A stretch of DNA of 64,000 nucleotides from Dyadobacter sp. CY326 (GTDB taxonomy: Bacteria > Bacteroidota > Bacteroidia > Cytophagales > Spirosomataceae): positions 62,001 to 126,000 of the forward strand of contig NZ_JAJUXI010000014.1 of NCBI RefSeq assembly GCF_021390515.1. Direction: 5' to 3'. The notes under the pieces are model-generated. The model ran no database searches. It had not been told where the DNA came from and saw only the letters and a program-made list of their open reading frames with translations. Of the stretch, positions 17,119 to 25,376 are shown in pieces (position 1 is the first letter of the stretch; each line of letters starts with the position of its first letter). The position numbers were made by a program, and so were the translations under genes.

Positions 17119-18417
17119 ATGGAACAATCCAAAATTGGCAATTACCGTTGGGTCATTTGTGCATTATTATTCTTTGCAACCACAATCAACTACATCGACA
17201 GGCAAATTCTCGGGTTGCTCAAACCCACGCTTGAAGTTGAATTCAACTGGACCGAATCCGATTATGCCAACATTGTAATGGTTTTTGCAGGTTGCTATGC
17301 ATTGGGTTACATCATTTTCGGAAATTTCATTGACAGGATCGGCTCCAAACTGGGTTATTCAATCTCCATCATTATCTGGAGCATTGCAGCAATCGCGCAT
17401 GCATTTGTAAAAAGCACATTGGGTTTTGGTGCAGTGCGGGCCGTTTTAGGATTGGGCGAAGCGGGTAACTTTCCGGCAGCTGTAAAAGCGACGGCCGAAT
17501 GGTTTCCCAAACGCGAGCGCGCTTTGGCAACGGGAATTTTCAATTCAGGAACGAGCATTGGAGCAGTCGCTGCGCCGATCATGGTTCCCTGGTTATTGGG
17601 TTCTTACGGCTGGCAAGAGGCGTTTATCATCACGGGTGGACTTGGGTTTATCTGGTTGATTTTCTGGTGGTTGTTTTATGAGATCCCGTCGCGTCACAAG
17701 AAAGTCGCACCAGCAGAGTTTGAATACATTCACAGCGATAACGAAGTTTCTGCTCCCGGTGATGAAAAGCCGATCAGCTGGGGAAAACTGCTCGGGTTGC
17801 GTCAAACATGGGTTTTTATCAGTGGTAAATTACTTACCGACCCTATCTGGTGGTTTTTCCTTTTCTGGCTTCCCTCCTATTTTGCAACCACTTTTTCGCT
17901 CGATTTGAAGAAGCCAAGTCTACATTTAGCCATCGTTTACACAGCGACTACATTCGGCAGCATTGGCGGCGGATATCTTTCTTCTTACCTGATCAAGCAA
18001 GGTTGGGCACCATTGAGAGCACGAAAAACGACATTATTAATTGTCGCATTTGCCGTGTTGCCGATCATTCTAGCCAAATACGCGACGGATATTTGGGTGG
18101 CAGTCGGAATTATCAGCATTGCGGCCGCAGCGCACCAGGCTTGGAGCGCGAATATTTTCACAGTCGTTTCTGATATTTTCCCGAAACGTGCGGTAAGTTC
18201 GGTGGTTGGCATTGGCGGCATGGCGGGCTCTATCGGTTCAACATTGTTTCCGCTGCTGGTTGGATCTTTGCTGGATTATTACAAAGCCGCGGGCAACATC
18301 GGGGCAGGTTATAACATTTTGTTTGTCATATGCGGACTGGCTTATATTATAGCATGGCTGATCATTCATTTCCTGACCACAAATATGAAATCCGTCGAAG
18401 AATCGTTAAGAGACTAA
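17119..18417 (+). CDS. MFS transporter, hexuronate (ExuT/ACS) type
   Basis: A 432-residue 12-helix major facilitator of the anion:cation symporter family. It shows the family start YRWVICALLFFATTINYIDRQILGLLKP, and the ExuT-like stretch LGLGEAGNFPAAVKATAEWFPKRERALATGIFNSGTS (only parts quoted as motif). Members carry hexuronates, galactonate or related sugar acids. The large lipoprotein cytochrome gene starts 16 bases downstream and is almost certainly cotranscribed, hinting at uptake plus oxidation of a sugar or sugar acid. Confidence 0.88.
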   Translation: MEQSKIGNYRWVICALLFFATTINYIDRQILGLLKPTLEVEFNWTESDYANIVMVFAGCYALGYIIFGNFIDRIGSKLGYSISIIIWSIAAIAHAFVKSTLGFGAVRAVLGLGEAGNFPAAVKATAEWFPKRERALATGIFNSGTSIGAVAAPIMVPWLLGSYGWQEAFIITGGLGFIWLIFWWLFYEIPSRHKKVAPAEFEYIHSDNEVSAPGDEKPISWGKLLGLRQTWVFISGKLLTDPIWWFFLFWLPSYFATTFSLDLKKPSLHLAIVYTATTFGSIGGGYLSSYLIKQGWAPLRARKTTLLIVAFAVLPIILAKYATDIWVAVGIISIAAAAHQAWSANIFTVVSDIFPKRAVSSVVGIGGMAGSIGSTLFPLLVGSLLDYYKAAGNIGAGYNILFVICGLAYIIAWLIIHFLTTNMKSVEESLRD

Positions 18418-18433
18418 CTTTGAACACATTGAA

Positions 18434-20752
18434 ATGAAAAAATTAAGCGCCTACTTCCTTTTCCTGACCATTTCTGCGACAATGCTTTATTGTAAGTCCA
18501 ATAAGCAGACTGTGGCAAATCAGGTTATTACCACAAAAACAGAAAAGGAAGCACCAGCTCCGGTGGCCGGGAAATCGCCGTTCATTGCTCCCGAGAAAAC
18601 GATTGAAAAAATGCAGATTGAGGATGGCTTTGAGGTGAAGCTCATCGCGTCCGAACCGCTCGTGAGTTCGCCCGTCGCCATGCAGTTTGACGATAAGGCG
18701 AGAATGTGGGTTGTGGAAATGACGGGTTACATGCCGGACACTATCGGAACCGGCGAGGATATTCCGAACGGGAACATTGTGATTCTGGACGACAAAAACA
18801 ATGATGGCGTTTATGATGGCCGCACCATCGTCATCGACTCGCTCGTCCTGCCAAGAGCCATCTGCCTGATCGAAAACGGCATACTTGTGGCTGAGCCAAC
18901 AAATTTGTGGTTTTTTGAATTGAAGAATGATAAGGTCGTAAAAAAGACACTTGTTGATCCCAAATATACAGAAGGCGGAAACGTGGAGCACCAGCCAAAT
19001 GGTTTGCTGCGGGCCATGGACAACTGGATTTACAACGCAAAATCGGACAAGCGATATCGCAAACGAGGTAACAAATGGGAAATTGAGCACACGCATTTCC
19101 GCGGTCAATGGGGCATTTGCCAGGACGATTATGGGCGTCTTTATTACAACAACAATTCGCAAAACCTGCTCGGCGACTATTTTCCGGCTGGTCTTGGCGC
19201 GTCCAATAAAAACCAGAAAAACGTGGCCGGCTACAATGAAAAGGCTGTTGCCAACAACAAAGTTTACCCGCTGCATCCGACCCCTGGCGTCAATCGCGGT
19301 TACATGGCCAAGATCCTTGATGACAGCCTGCGCTTGAATGATTTCACGGCGGCGGCCGGGCCTGTGGTTTACCGTGGTGATCTTTTCGGACAAGCTTATG
19401 CGTGGAATGCATTTGTGCCGGAACCTTCTGCTAACCTCATAAAACGCAATATTTTGGCGGAGCAAGGTTATGTTGTCAAAGGCGAGCAAGCTTACAAAGG
19501 AAAAGAATTTCTGGCCAGCACGGATGAGCGTTTTCGTCCGGTGAGCCTTTACAATGGCCCTGATGGCGCCATGTATATTTTGGACATGTATCGCGGAATT
19601 ATCCAGCACAAAACGTATTTGACGCCATATTTGAAAGATCAGATTGGTAAAAGAGATCTTACGCAACCATTGTCAAGCGGAAGGATTTACAAGGTCGTTC
19701 CTAAAAATGCAAAAACGAAACCCGTTACGATTTCATCCAATGCTGCCGATCTTGTAAAGCTTTTGGGGCATCCGAATGGCTGGGTTAGGGACCGCGCGCA
19801 GCAGAAGCTGATCGATGGAAAATATAACCAAACGGTCCCTGCGCTGCGCGAAGCTGTTAAGCAAACTGCTAATCCATTGCTTGCAATCCATGCACTGTGG
19901 ACATTGGAAGGCTTAAATTCGCTTAAAACGGAGGAAGTGATGGAGTGGTTGAAACAATCTACATGGACTTATCGCATGCAAGGATTAGCCGTGTCACCTG
20001 CTTTGATGACGCCGTCGTCTTACCAGCAATTTGCGTCGGTTTTCAACACCATGATTGACGAAAATGACACATTATCAGCGCCTTACATTGCATTGATTTC
20101 AAGAACCATCGAGCGCTTCGACTCCTCGGTTTCGCGCGGCCTCCTTACGAAGCTGGCAACAAAATATCCGAATAACCGCTTTGTGTCAGATGCGGTTATC
20201 AGCAATTTGCAGGATCAGGAAGAGGCTTTTCAAACCGAAATTTCTGCCTCTTTAACAAATCCTGACTTCACATTCAACAAACAATTGCAGCGCGTTGTAA
20301 CCAATTTACGCAGCGCACGCGGAAACAGAAATCCGGAAACGCTGAAAAAAGACTTTCCAAAGGGCGAGATGTTGTTTACGTCCATTTGCCAAACCTGCCA
20401 CGGCGCAGACGGTGGGGGCGTGAAATCACTCGCTCCGCCACTGAACCAGTCCGAATGGGTGACGGGCAACAAGGACAAGCTGATTTCCATCGTGCTTTTC
20501 GGGCTTACCGGGCCGGTGAAGGTCAATGGTCATGTTTATCAAACGCCGGAAGTGAGCGGTGATATGCCGGGGATTGGTTATGACAAAGACATGCCCAGCG
20601 AGGACATTGGTCAGTTGCTGAGCTTTATCAGAAAATCCTGGCGCAATGATGCCGACAAAATCACAACCGAGGAAGTCGAAAAAGTCCGCCAAAAACTCAC
20701 CGGGCGCGAAAAAGCATTCACCGAGGTTGAGCTGAACGCAAGTTTGAACTAA
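18434..20752 (+). CDS. Membrane-bound dehydrogenase-like lipoprotein: propeller, HEAT repeats, cytochrome c
   Basis: A 772-residue exported protein (MKKLSAYFLFLTISATMLYC, probable lipobox Cys20). Residues about 60-440 form a sorbosone/PQQ-dehydrogenase-like beta-propeller (GFEVKLIASEPLVSSPVAM, MWVVEMTGYMP, NGPDGAMYILDMYRGIIQH). About 455-640 are HEAT-like helical repeats. About 655-750 is a cytochrome c domain with the haem motif CQTCHG and a distal Met in GDMPGIG or KDMPSED. This architecture is common in Bacteroidota and Planctomycetes. It likely oxidises a sugar in the periplasm, but the substrate is unknown. A strong terminator follows. Confidence 0.85.
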   Translation: MKKLSAYFLFLTISATMLYCKSNKQTVANQVITTKTEKEAPAPVAGKSPFIAPEKTIEKMQIEDGFEVKLIASEPLVSSPVAMQFDDKARMWVVEMTGYMPDTIGTGEDIPNGNIVILDDKNNDGVYDGRTIVIDSLVLPRAICLIENGILVAEPTNLWFFELKNDKVVKKTLVDPKYTEGGNVEHQPNGLLRAMDNWIYNAKSDKRYRKRGNKWEIEHTHFRGQWGICQDDYGRLYYNNNSQNLLGDYFPAGLGASNKNQKNVAGYNEKAVANNKVYPLHPTPGVNRGYMAKILDDSLRLNDFTAAAGPVVYRGDLFGQAYAWNAFVPEPSANLIKRNILAEQGYVVKGEQAYKGKEFLASTDERFRPVSLYNGPDGAMYILDMYRGIIQHKTYLTPYLKDQIGKRDLTQPLSSGRIYKVVPKNAKTKPVTISSNAADLVKLLGHPNGWVRDRAQQKLIDGKYNQTVPALREAVKQTANPLLAIHALWTLEGLNSLKTEEVMEWLKQSTWTYRMQGLAVSPALMTPSSYQQFASVFNTMIDENDTLSAPYIALISRTIERFDSSVSRGLLTKLATKYPNNRFVSDAVISNLQDQEEAFQTEISASLTNPDFTFNKQLQRVVTNLRSARGNRNPETLKKDFPKGEMLFTSICQTCHGADGGGVKSLAPPLNQSEWVTGNKDKLISIVLFGLTGPVKVNGHVYQTPEVSGDMPGIGYDKDMPSEDIGQLLSFIRKSWRNDADKITTEEVEKVRQKLTGREKAFTEVELNASLN

Positions 20753-20777
20753 GAAACATTGGTCGCTAATACTATTG

Positions 20778-20807
20778 ATGGATCGCTTTCGGGCGATCCA
20801 TTTTTTT
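20778..20807 (+). terminator. Rho-independent terminator after the cytochrome gene
   Basis: 9-bp stem ATGGATCGC/GCGATCCAT with a TTTCGG loop followed by seven Ts. Confidence 0.88.
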
Positions 20808-20848
20808 GTTTAAACCAAATCCGCATCCTGATTTCGAGCGGAAACTGC

Positions 20849-20856
20849 TAAGTTTG
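20849..20856 (+). promoter_or_regulatory. Candidate -7 element (TAAGTTTG) for the THUMP methyltransferase
   Basis: Exact TAnnTTTG match, 46 bases before the ATG at 20902 and just downstream of the preceding terminator. No strong -33. Confidence 0.45.
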
Positions 20857-20901
20857 TCCTTTCAAACAAATAGAGCTGACCGCCGCAGCTGAACATCAAT
20901 T

Positions 20902-22080
20902 ATGTCATACTTTACCACTCCATCCCGCGTCATTATCACTTGCCACAAGCGACTTGCTCCTTATCTGGAACAGGAAGTGAAAGAGCTTGGGGTGGAAATC
21001 GAGGAAGCGTTTGTCACCGGCATACGGGTGAAAGCTTCTATCAATGAATGCATTAAGCTGAATCTAAACTTGTATTGCGCAAGTCAGGTTTTATACAGCC
21101 TCGGCTCTTTCACAGCGCACCATCCCGATGATGTTTACCGGTTTTTGGTCACCATGCCCTGGGAGGATATTATTCCAAACGAAGGCTATTTTTCGGTGAC
21201 GAGCAATGTGCAAAACCCAACGATCAACAACAGCATGTTTGCAAACTTGCGCGTGAAGGATGCCATTGTAGACCGGTTCAGAGACAAAAAAGGCACCAGG
21301 CCAACGACCGGATCGGATTTGATCGGCGCGGTGATCCATCTGTTTTGGAAAAACGACTCAGCCGAAATTTTTATAGACACATCCGGGGACTCACTGGCGC
21401 GCCACAGTTACAGAAAGATTCCGGGCCGTGCGCCTATGCTCGAAGCATTGGCCTCTGCAACGATTCTGGCAAGCCGCTGGGACCGAAAATCCGCATTCAT
21501 CAATCCCATGTGCGGTTCGGGAACATTGGCAATTGAAGCTGCATTAATAGCCACAAACAGCCGCCCCGGCCTTTTTCGCGACAACTATGCATTCATGCAT
21601 ATTCTGGGATATGATGAATCGATTTATCTTGCTGAGCAAAACCAGCTCGAACAGCAGATCATCGAAGTGCCGGACTTACGCATTCTCGCAACGGATTATA
21701 GCAATGTGGCCATTGCCAACGCCAAAAAGAATGCAATCGCCGCTGGCGTTGCCGATATGATTGAATTTGAATGTTGCGATTTTGCAGACACGGAAGTGCC
21801 GAAGGAAAACAAAGGCGTGTTTTTCATCAATCCAGAATATGGCGACCGGCTTGGCGAAGTCGCAGCGCTTGAAGAAACCTATGCCCGCATTGGCGATTTT
21901 ATGAAACAAAAGTGTGGAGGCTATTTTGGTTATGTTTTTACAGGAAACCTGGATCTTGCCAAGAAGATCGGGCTGAAAGCCAAGCGCAGAATAGAGTTTT
22001 ACACCAGCACAATCGACTGCCGCTTGCTGGAATACGAACTATATGAAGGGACGAGACGTGAATTTACGCCGGCAAATTAA
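20902..22080 (+). CDS. THUMP-domain class I rRNA methyltransferase (RlmL/YpsC-like)
   Basis: Predicted 23S rRNA (guanine-N2)-methyltransferase, 392 residues. It has an N-terminal ferredoxin-like plus THUMP domain (about 1-165), followed by a Rossmann methyltransferase with SAM motif INPMCGSGTLAIEAALIA and catalytic motif FFINPEYGDRLGE. The usual N-P-P-Y-G is N-P-E-Y-G here, a substitution at the third position of the motif. The rest of the protein looks intact, so it is probably active. It ends at a perfect terminator hairpin. Confidence 0.88.
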   Translation: MSYFTTPSRVIITCHKRLAPYLEQEVKELGVEIEEAFVTGIRVKASINECIKLNLNLYCASQVLYSLGSFTAHHPDDVYRFLVTMPWEDIIPNEGYFSVTSNVQNPTINNSMFANLRVKDAIVDRFRDKKGTRPTTGSDLIGAVIHLFWKNDSAEIFIDTSGDSLARHSYRKIPGRAPMLEALASATILASRWDRKSAFINPMCGSGTLAIEAALIATNSRPGLFRDNYAFMHILGYDESIYLAEQNQLEQQIIEVPDLRILATDYSNVAIANAKKNAIAAGVADMIEFECCDFADTEVPKENKGVFFINPEYGDRLGEVAALEETYARIGDFMKQKCGGYFGYVFTGNLDLAKKIGLKAKRRIEFYTSTIDCRLLEYELYEGTRREFTPAN

Positions 22081-22108
22081 TGCTGGCACAATGTTATGAG
22101 CAGCAACC

Positions 22109-22135
22109 GGCCAGGAAGTTTTCCTGGCCTTTTTT
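22109..22135 (+). terminator. Rho-independent terminator after the THUMP methyltransferase
   Basis: 9-bp stem GGCCAGGAA/TTCCTGGCC with a 3-base loop and six Ts. It lies upstream of the DUF3891 start at 22164 and argues against an earlier start for that gene. Confidence 0.88.
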
Positions 22136-22163
22136 GCACCATAAACAATTTGAATTTTCTGAA

Positions 22164-22889
22164 ATGATCGTTAATTACAAAGACAACGGCTGGCAAATTA
22201 TCTCTCAACGCGCTCACGGATTGCTGTCGGGCCAGGTGTGCTTTCACTGGAAACAGGAACTGCGGCCCGAGCGCTGGCTGGAAACGATTATCGCAACGAC
22301 CGAGCACGATGACGCATTCAACGAGTTTCTCAATGATGATCGGCTGCTCAATGAAAATGGCGGTCCGGTGAACTTCAAAATGCGGCAGTTTGATGAAGAC
22401 AAATGTGAGGTCTTGCTGCAATTTGCGCTTTCGAAAAGCCGCTACATTGCGTTGCTGACGTCTCGTCACATTCAGTTTTTGTTTGGCAAAGAAACAGACA
22501 AATCCATCGTTCGCTATTGCGCAAAACTGCAATCATACGACAAAAAGTGGTTTAAGGAAACAGGCATTGCCCCCAAACAAATTGAAATGGCTTACGCTAT
22601 TCTGGAATGGTGCGACGCATTTTCGTTGCTAATCTGCCAAAATCTTGTCCCGCCTGAAAACCGGAAAATTGAGATCAGCAAAGGCCCGGACGATCAAAAT
22701 TATGAGCTGATGTCAACCGAAGAAAACCGCCTAACCGTAACGCCATGGCCTTTTGATGTGGACACATTCACGATCAGTTTTGAATCAAAAACATTGTCGC
22801 AGCTCACTTTCGGCAGTGTCGAAGAATTCAGGGAAAAGCTGAAAGATGCGCCTGTGACGTTAAACGAATACACAATTGCCAAGGCTTAA
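22164..22889 (+). CDS. DUF3891 family protein
   Basis: A 241-residue soluble protein. It opens MIVNYKDNGWQIISQRAHGLLSGQVCFHW, the pattern of DUF3891 proteins (an invariant His in a QxxHGLLSGQ-like motif, suggestive of a metal- or HD-like centre). Its biochemical role is not known. An in-frame ATG at 22080 overlaps the previous stop, but starting there would place the terminator at 22109-22135 inside the gene. I therefore take 22164. Neighbours give no functional clue. Confidence 0.75.
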   Translation: MIVNYKDNGWQIISQRAHGLLSGQVCFHWKQELRPERWLETIIATTEHDDAFNEFLNDDRLLNENGGPVNFKMRQFDEDKCEVLLQFALSKSRYIALLTSRHIQFLFGKETDKSIVRYCAKLQSYDKKWFKETGIAPKQIEMAYAILEWCDAFSLLICQNLVPPENRKIEISKGPDDQNYELMSTEENRLTVTPWPFDVDTFTISFESKTLSQLTFGSVEEFREKLKDAPVTLNEYTIAKA

Positions 22890-22981
22890 AGGCTAATGCA
22901 GCGTTTGTTCAATTTTTACCGGTGTGTTTCGTTCATATGCTGACCGTTTGTTATAAGTTAGCGTTCGCAATGCACATTCCC

Positions 22982-23557
22982 ATGAAAATCATCTTTTTTG
23001 CTGCCCTTGTAATTCTGGTAACATTTTCTTCTTGTGACTGGGTGGGGAACACACCAAGTTTTGGCGACGATTTTATCACTTACACGATCAAAGCCGGTGA
23101 TCACGAAGTTGATAAAAACAGCAATGCACCCTTTGCAGCGACCTCGCTTCGTTTTCAGGCAGTTTTTGACAGCTCGTGTGTTTACAAAACGCTCGTTGCC
23201 GAAAATCAGAATGACATTAATAAGCTTTACGGCTTTTCGGATTGCAGTTCATTGCACCAGACAAACAGCGCGCGCTTTGGCTGGAACTGGCGTGAGGGCG
23301 CGATCCGAATCTACGCTTACATATATGTGAACGGCGTGCGTCAGGAGAAGGAGTTAGGGACTGCGGAACTCAACGAGACCAACAGCTTCAAGATCGCGCT
23401 GGAAGATAATGCCTACATTTTCACTTATCACGGCGTTGAAACAAAAATGCCCCGCCACTGTACAGGTGGCGTGGGCATTGCATATAAATTGCTTCCTTAC
23501 TTTGGCGGAGACGAAGTTGCGCCGCATGAAATGAAGATTAAGATCCGGAATTTGTAA
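22982..23557 (+). CDS. Lipoprotein of unknown function
   Basis: A 191-residue predicted lipoprotein: start at 22982 gives MKIIFFAALVILVTFSSC with lipobox FSSC. The mature part is rich in beta-forming stretches (FITYTIKAGDHEV, IRIYAYIYVNGVRQEKELG, NAYIFTYHGVE) and has two Cys after the lipid Cys (SSC at about 62-64 and DCSS) that may pair. I do not recognise the family. Its last 20 bases overlap the end of treZ on the other strand. Upstream in-frame ATGs would add 20 non-signal residues. Confidence 0.7.
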   Translation: MKIIFFAALVILVTFSSCDWVGNTPSFGDDFITYTIKAGDHEVDKNSNAPFAATSLRFQAVFDSSCVYKTLVAENQNDINKLYGFSDCSSLHQTNSARFGWNWREGAIRIYAYIYVNGVRQEKELGTAELNETNSFKIALEDNAYIFTYHGVETKMPRHCTGGVGIAYKLLPYFGGDEVAPHEMKIKIRNL

Positions 23558-25376
23558 ACAAGGCAAATGACTCAGCGGGAACGCTAATTGCATTGTTTGC
23601 AACCGAATCCGGCACATTGCCCGCGCCATTCCACAGCGCATCCGAAGAAGCAATCAGCTTGCGCCACGCGTTTTGTCCTTCCGGCAATGTGAACTCACGA
23701 TCTGATTTTGCAAAATTGAGGATCGCCACAACTTCCTGCTTGTTAGACCAGCGTCTGACCACAATCGTTTCGTTTGCTTCATCCGCTTCCACGGCAATGG
23801 CTTCACGATCCGCATTATGCAATGTCGACTCCTGCTTTCTAAGCGCAATCAGCTTTTTGTAGTATTGCAGCATAACCTGGTGCGGGCCCAGGTCAACCAG
23901 CTCCCATTGCAATTTGGAATTACCGAACGTTTCTTCCGACATCGGGTCCGGCGCTTCTCCTTCCAAATGGAATGCAGCAAACTCGCGCTTCCTGCCTTTT
24001 CTAACGGCTTCCGCAAGTTCCGGATCTGTGTGGCTAACGAAATACATGAACGGATTGGGCTCGCTGTATTCTTCACCCATAAAAAGCATTGGCAAATAAG
24101 GACTGACGAAAACAGCGCCTGCGAGCAACTTTTGCATCTCAAATGACACGAGTTGACTCGTTCTTTCTCCCAGCATTCTGTTTCCTACATGGTCATGATT
24201 TTGGGAAAAAACCACAAACTGCTCACCCGGACGGCCATCCGCTTTTACGCCAAACTTCCGTTTCCTATGATCTGAATACAATCCGTCGAATACGTAAGCA
24301 TCCTTGTATGATTTGGCCAATGATGTAATCGGCTCAAAGTCAGAATAGTAACCGCTTTTTTCTTGTCCGGATGAAACGCGCAATGCATGGTGAAACTCAT
24401 CGATCCATTGTCCGTCCATTCCATAACCGCCTTCGGTGAGCGGTTTGATAAAGCGCGTATCATTCAAGTCCATTTCCACAATCAGGAAATGTTTCTTGCC
24501 TGTTTCTGCAAGCAATGCATCCACTTTCATACGCATTTCCTGCAAGATATGAACCGGGCTCATGTCCTTAATGGCATGAACTGCATCCATCCGCAATGCA
24601 TCAATGTGAAAATCGCGGAACCACATTAGCACGTTTTCTGAAAAATACTGACGCACGCCATCACACCAGGCATCATCGAAGTTGATCGCATTTCCCCAGG
24701 GCGTGTTGTATTTTTCAGTAAAGTATGGACCGTATTGTGACAAAACATTGCCCTCGGGCCCAATGTGATTGTAAACCACATCCAGAATAACCGCAAGTCC
24801 TTTTTCGTGACAAGCATTAACCAGTTGCTGCAAAGCTTTTGGCCCGCCATACGAATCTTGCACACAATAAGGAAACACGCCGTCATAACCCCAGTTTCCA
24901 GGCCCCGCGAATTGTGAAACGGGCATGATTTCGATGGCATTGACACCAAGGTCCACCAGATAGTCAAGCTTTTCTTCCATTGAAGCAAATGTGCCGTCTG
25001 CTGTGAATGTACCCGTGTGCAGCTCGTAAATGATGTAATCTTTAAGAGAATGGTTAGCCCAACTGTTGTCTGTCCACGCAAACTGATTGAGATTGTAAGC
25101 GCAAGACGGGCCGTGCACGCCTTGCGGCTGTGACAATGTTGCCGGGTCAGGAAGCAGCTCTTCCTTTACTGTGAATTCGTATAAATCCCCCGGCTTCAAT
25201 GCATCCGTCTGCAAAGTCCAGAAGCCAAGATTGCCCTTTTCGAGCGGGATACGCGATTGATCTTTTTGCAAAACCAACTTCACCTGCTCCGCTTCCGGAG
25301 CCCACACTGCCACACTTGCCCGACCGGATTCATTAAAACGTACGCCGGGAACCGGCATTTGATCTTCAATAATCAT
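23538..25376 (-). CDS. treZ: Malto-oligosyltrehalose trehalohydrolase
   Basis: GH13 enzyme that releases trehalose from maltooligosyl trehalose, 612 residues. It has an N-terminal CBM48-like domain (VAVWAPEAEQVKLVL) and a TIM barrel with YIIYELHTGTFTADGTF, GNWGYDGVFPY and VILDVVYNHIGPEGN. The nucleophile Asp is in IDALRMDAVHA, the acid/base Glu in LIVEMDLND and the third Asp in SQNHDHVGNR. It overlaps treX by 4 bases (ATGA), so the pair is translated together. The partner treY (maltooligosyl trehalose synthase) is not in this window. Confidence 0.92.
   Translation of the reverse strand: MIIEDQMPVPGVRFNESGRASVAVWAPEAEQVKLVLQKDQSRIPLEKGNLGFWTLQTDALKPGDLYEFTVKEELLPDPATLSQPQGVHGPSCAYNLNQFAWTDNSWANHSLKDYIIYELHTGTFTADGTFASMEEKLDYLVDLGVNAIEIMPVSQFAGPGNWGYDGVFPYCVQDSYGGPKALQQLVNACHEKGLAVILDVVYNHIGPEGNVLSQYGPYFTEKYNTPWGNAINFDDAWCDGVRQYFSENVLMWFRDFHIDALRMDAVHAIKDMSPVHILQEMRMKVDALLAETGKKHFLIVEMDLNDTRFIKPLTEGGYGMDGQWIDEFHHALRVSSGQEKSGYYSDFEPITSLAKSYKDAYVFDGLYSDHRKRKFGVKADGRPGEQFVVFSQNHDHVGNRMLGERTSQLVSFEMQKLLAGAVFVSPYLPMLFMGEEYSEPNPFMYFVSHTDPELAEAVRKGRKREFAAFHLEGEAPDPMSEETFGNSKLQWELVDLGPHQVMLQYYKKLIALRKQESTLHNADREAIAVEADEANETIVVRRWSNKQEVVAILNFAKSDREFTLPEGQNAWRKLIASSDALWNGAGNVPDSVANNAISVPAESFALFTNSGS

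Noticed and set aside
18443-19666. 407-codon open frame on the minus strand inside the cytochrome lipoprotein gene
   Set aside because: Antisense to a gene with clear domain structure. The translation is rich in His, Arg and Val with no motif, as expected of a shadow frame in this codon usage.
22080-22163. Earlier ATG start for the DUF3891 gene overlapping the previous stop
   Set aside because: The added segment contains the perfect terminator hairpin of the upstream gene and its peptide has no family similarity.
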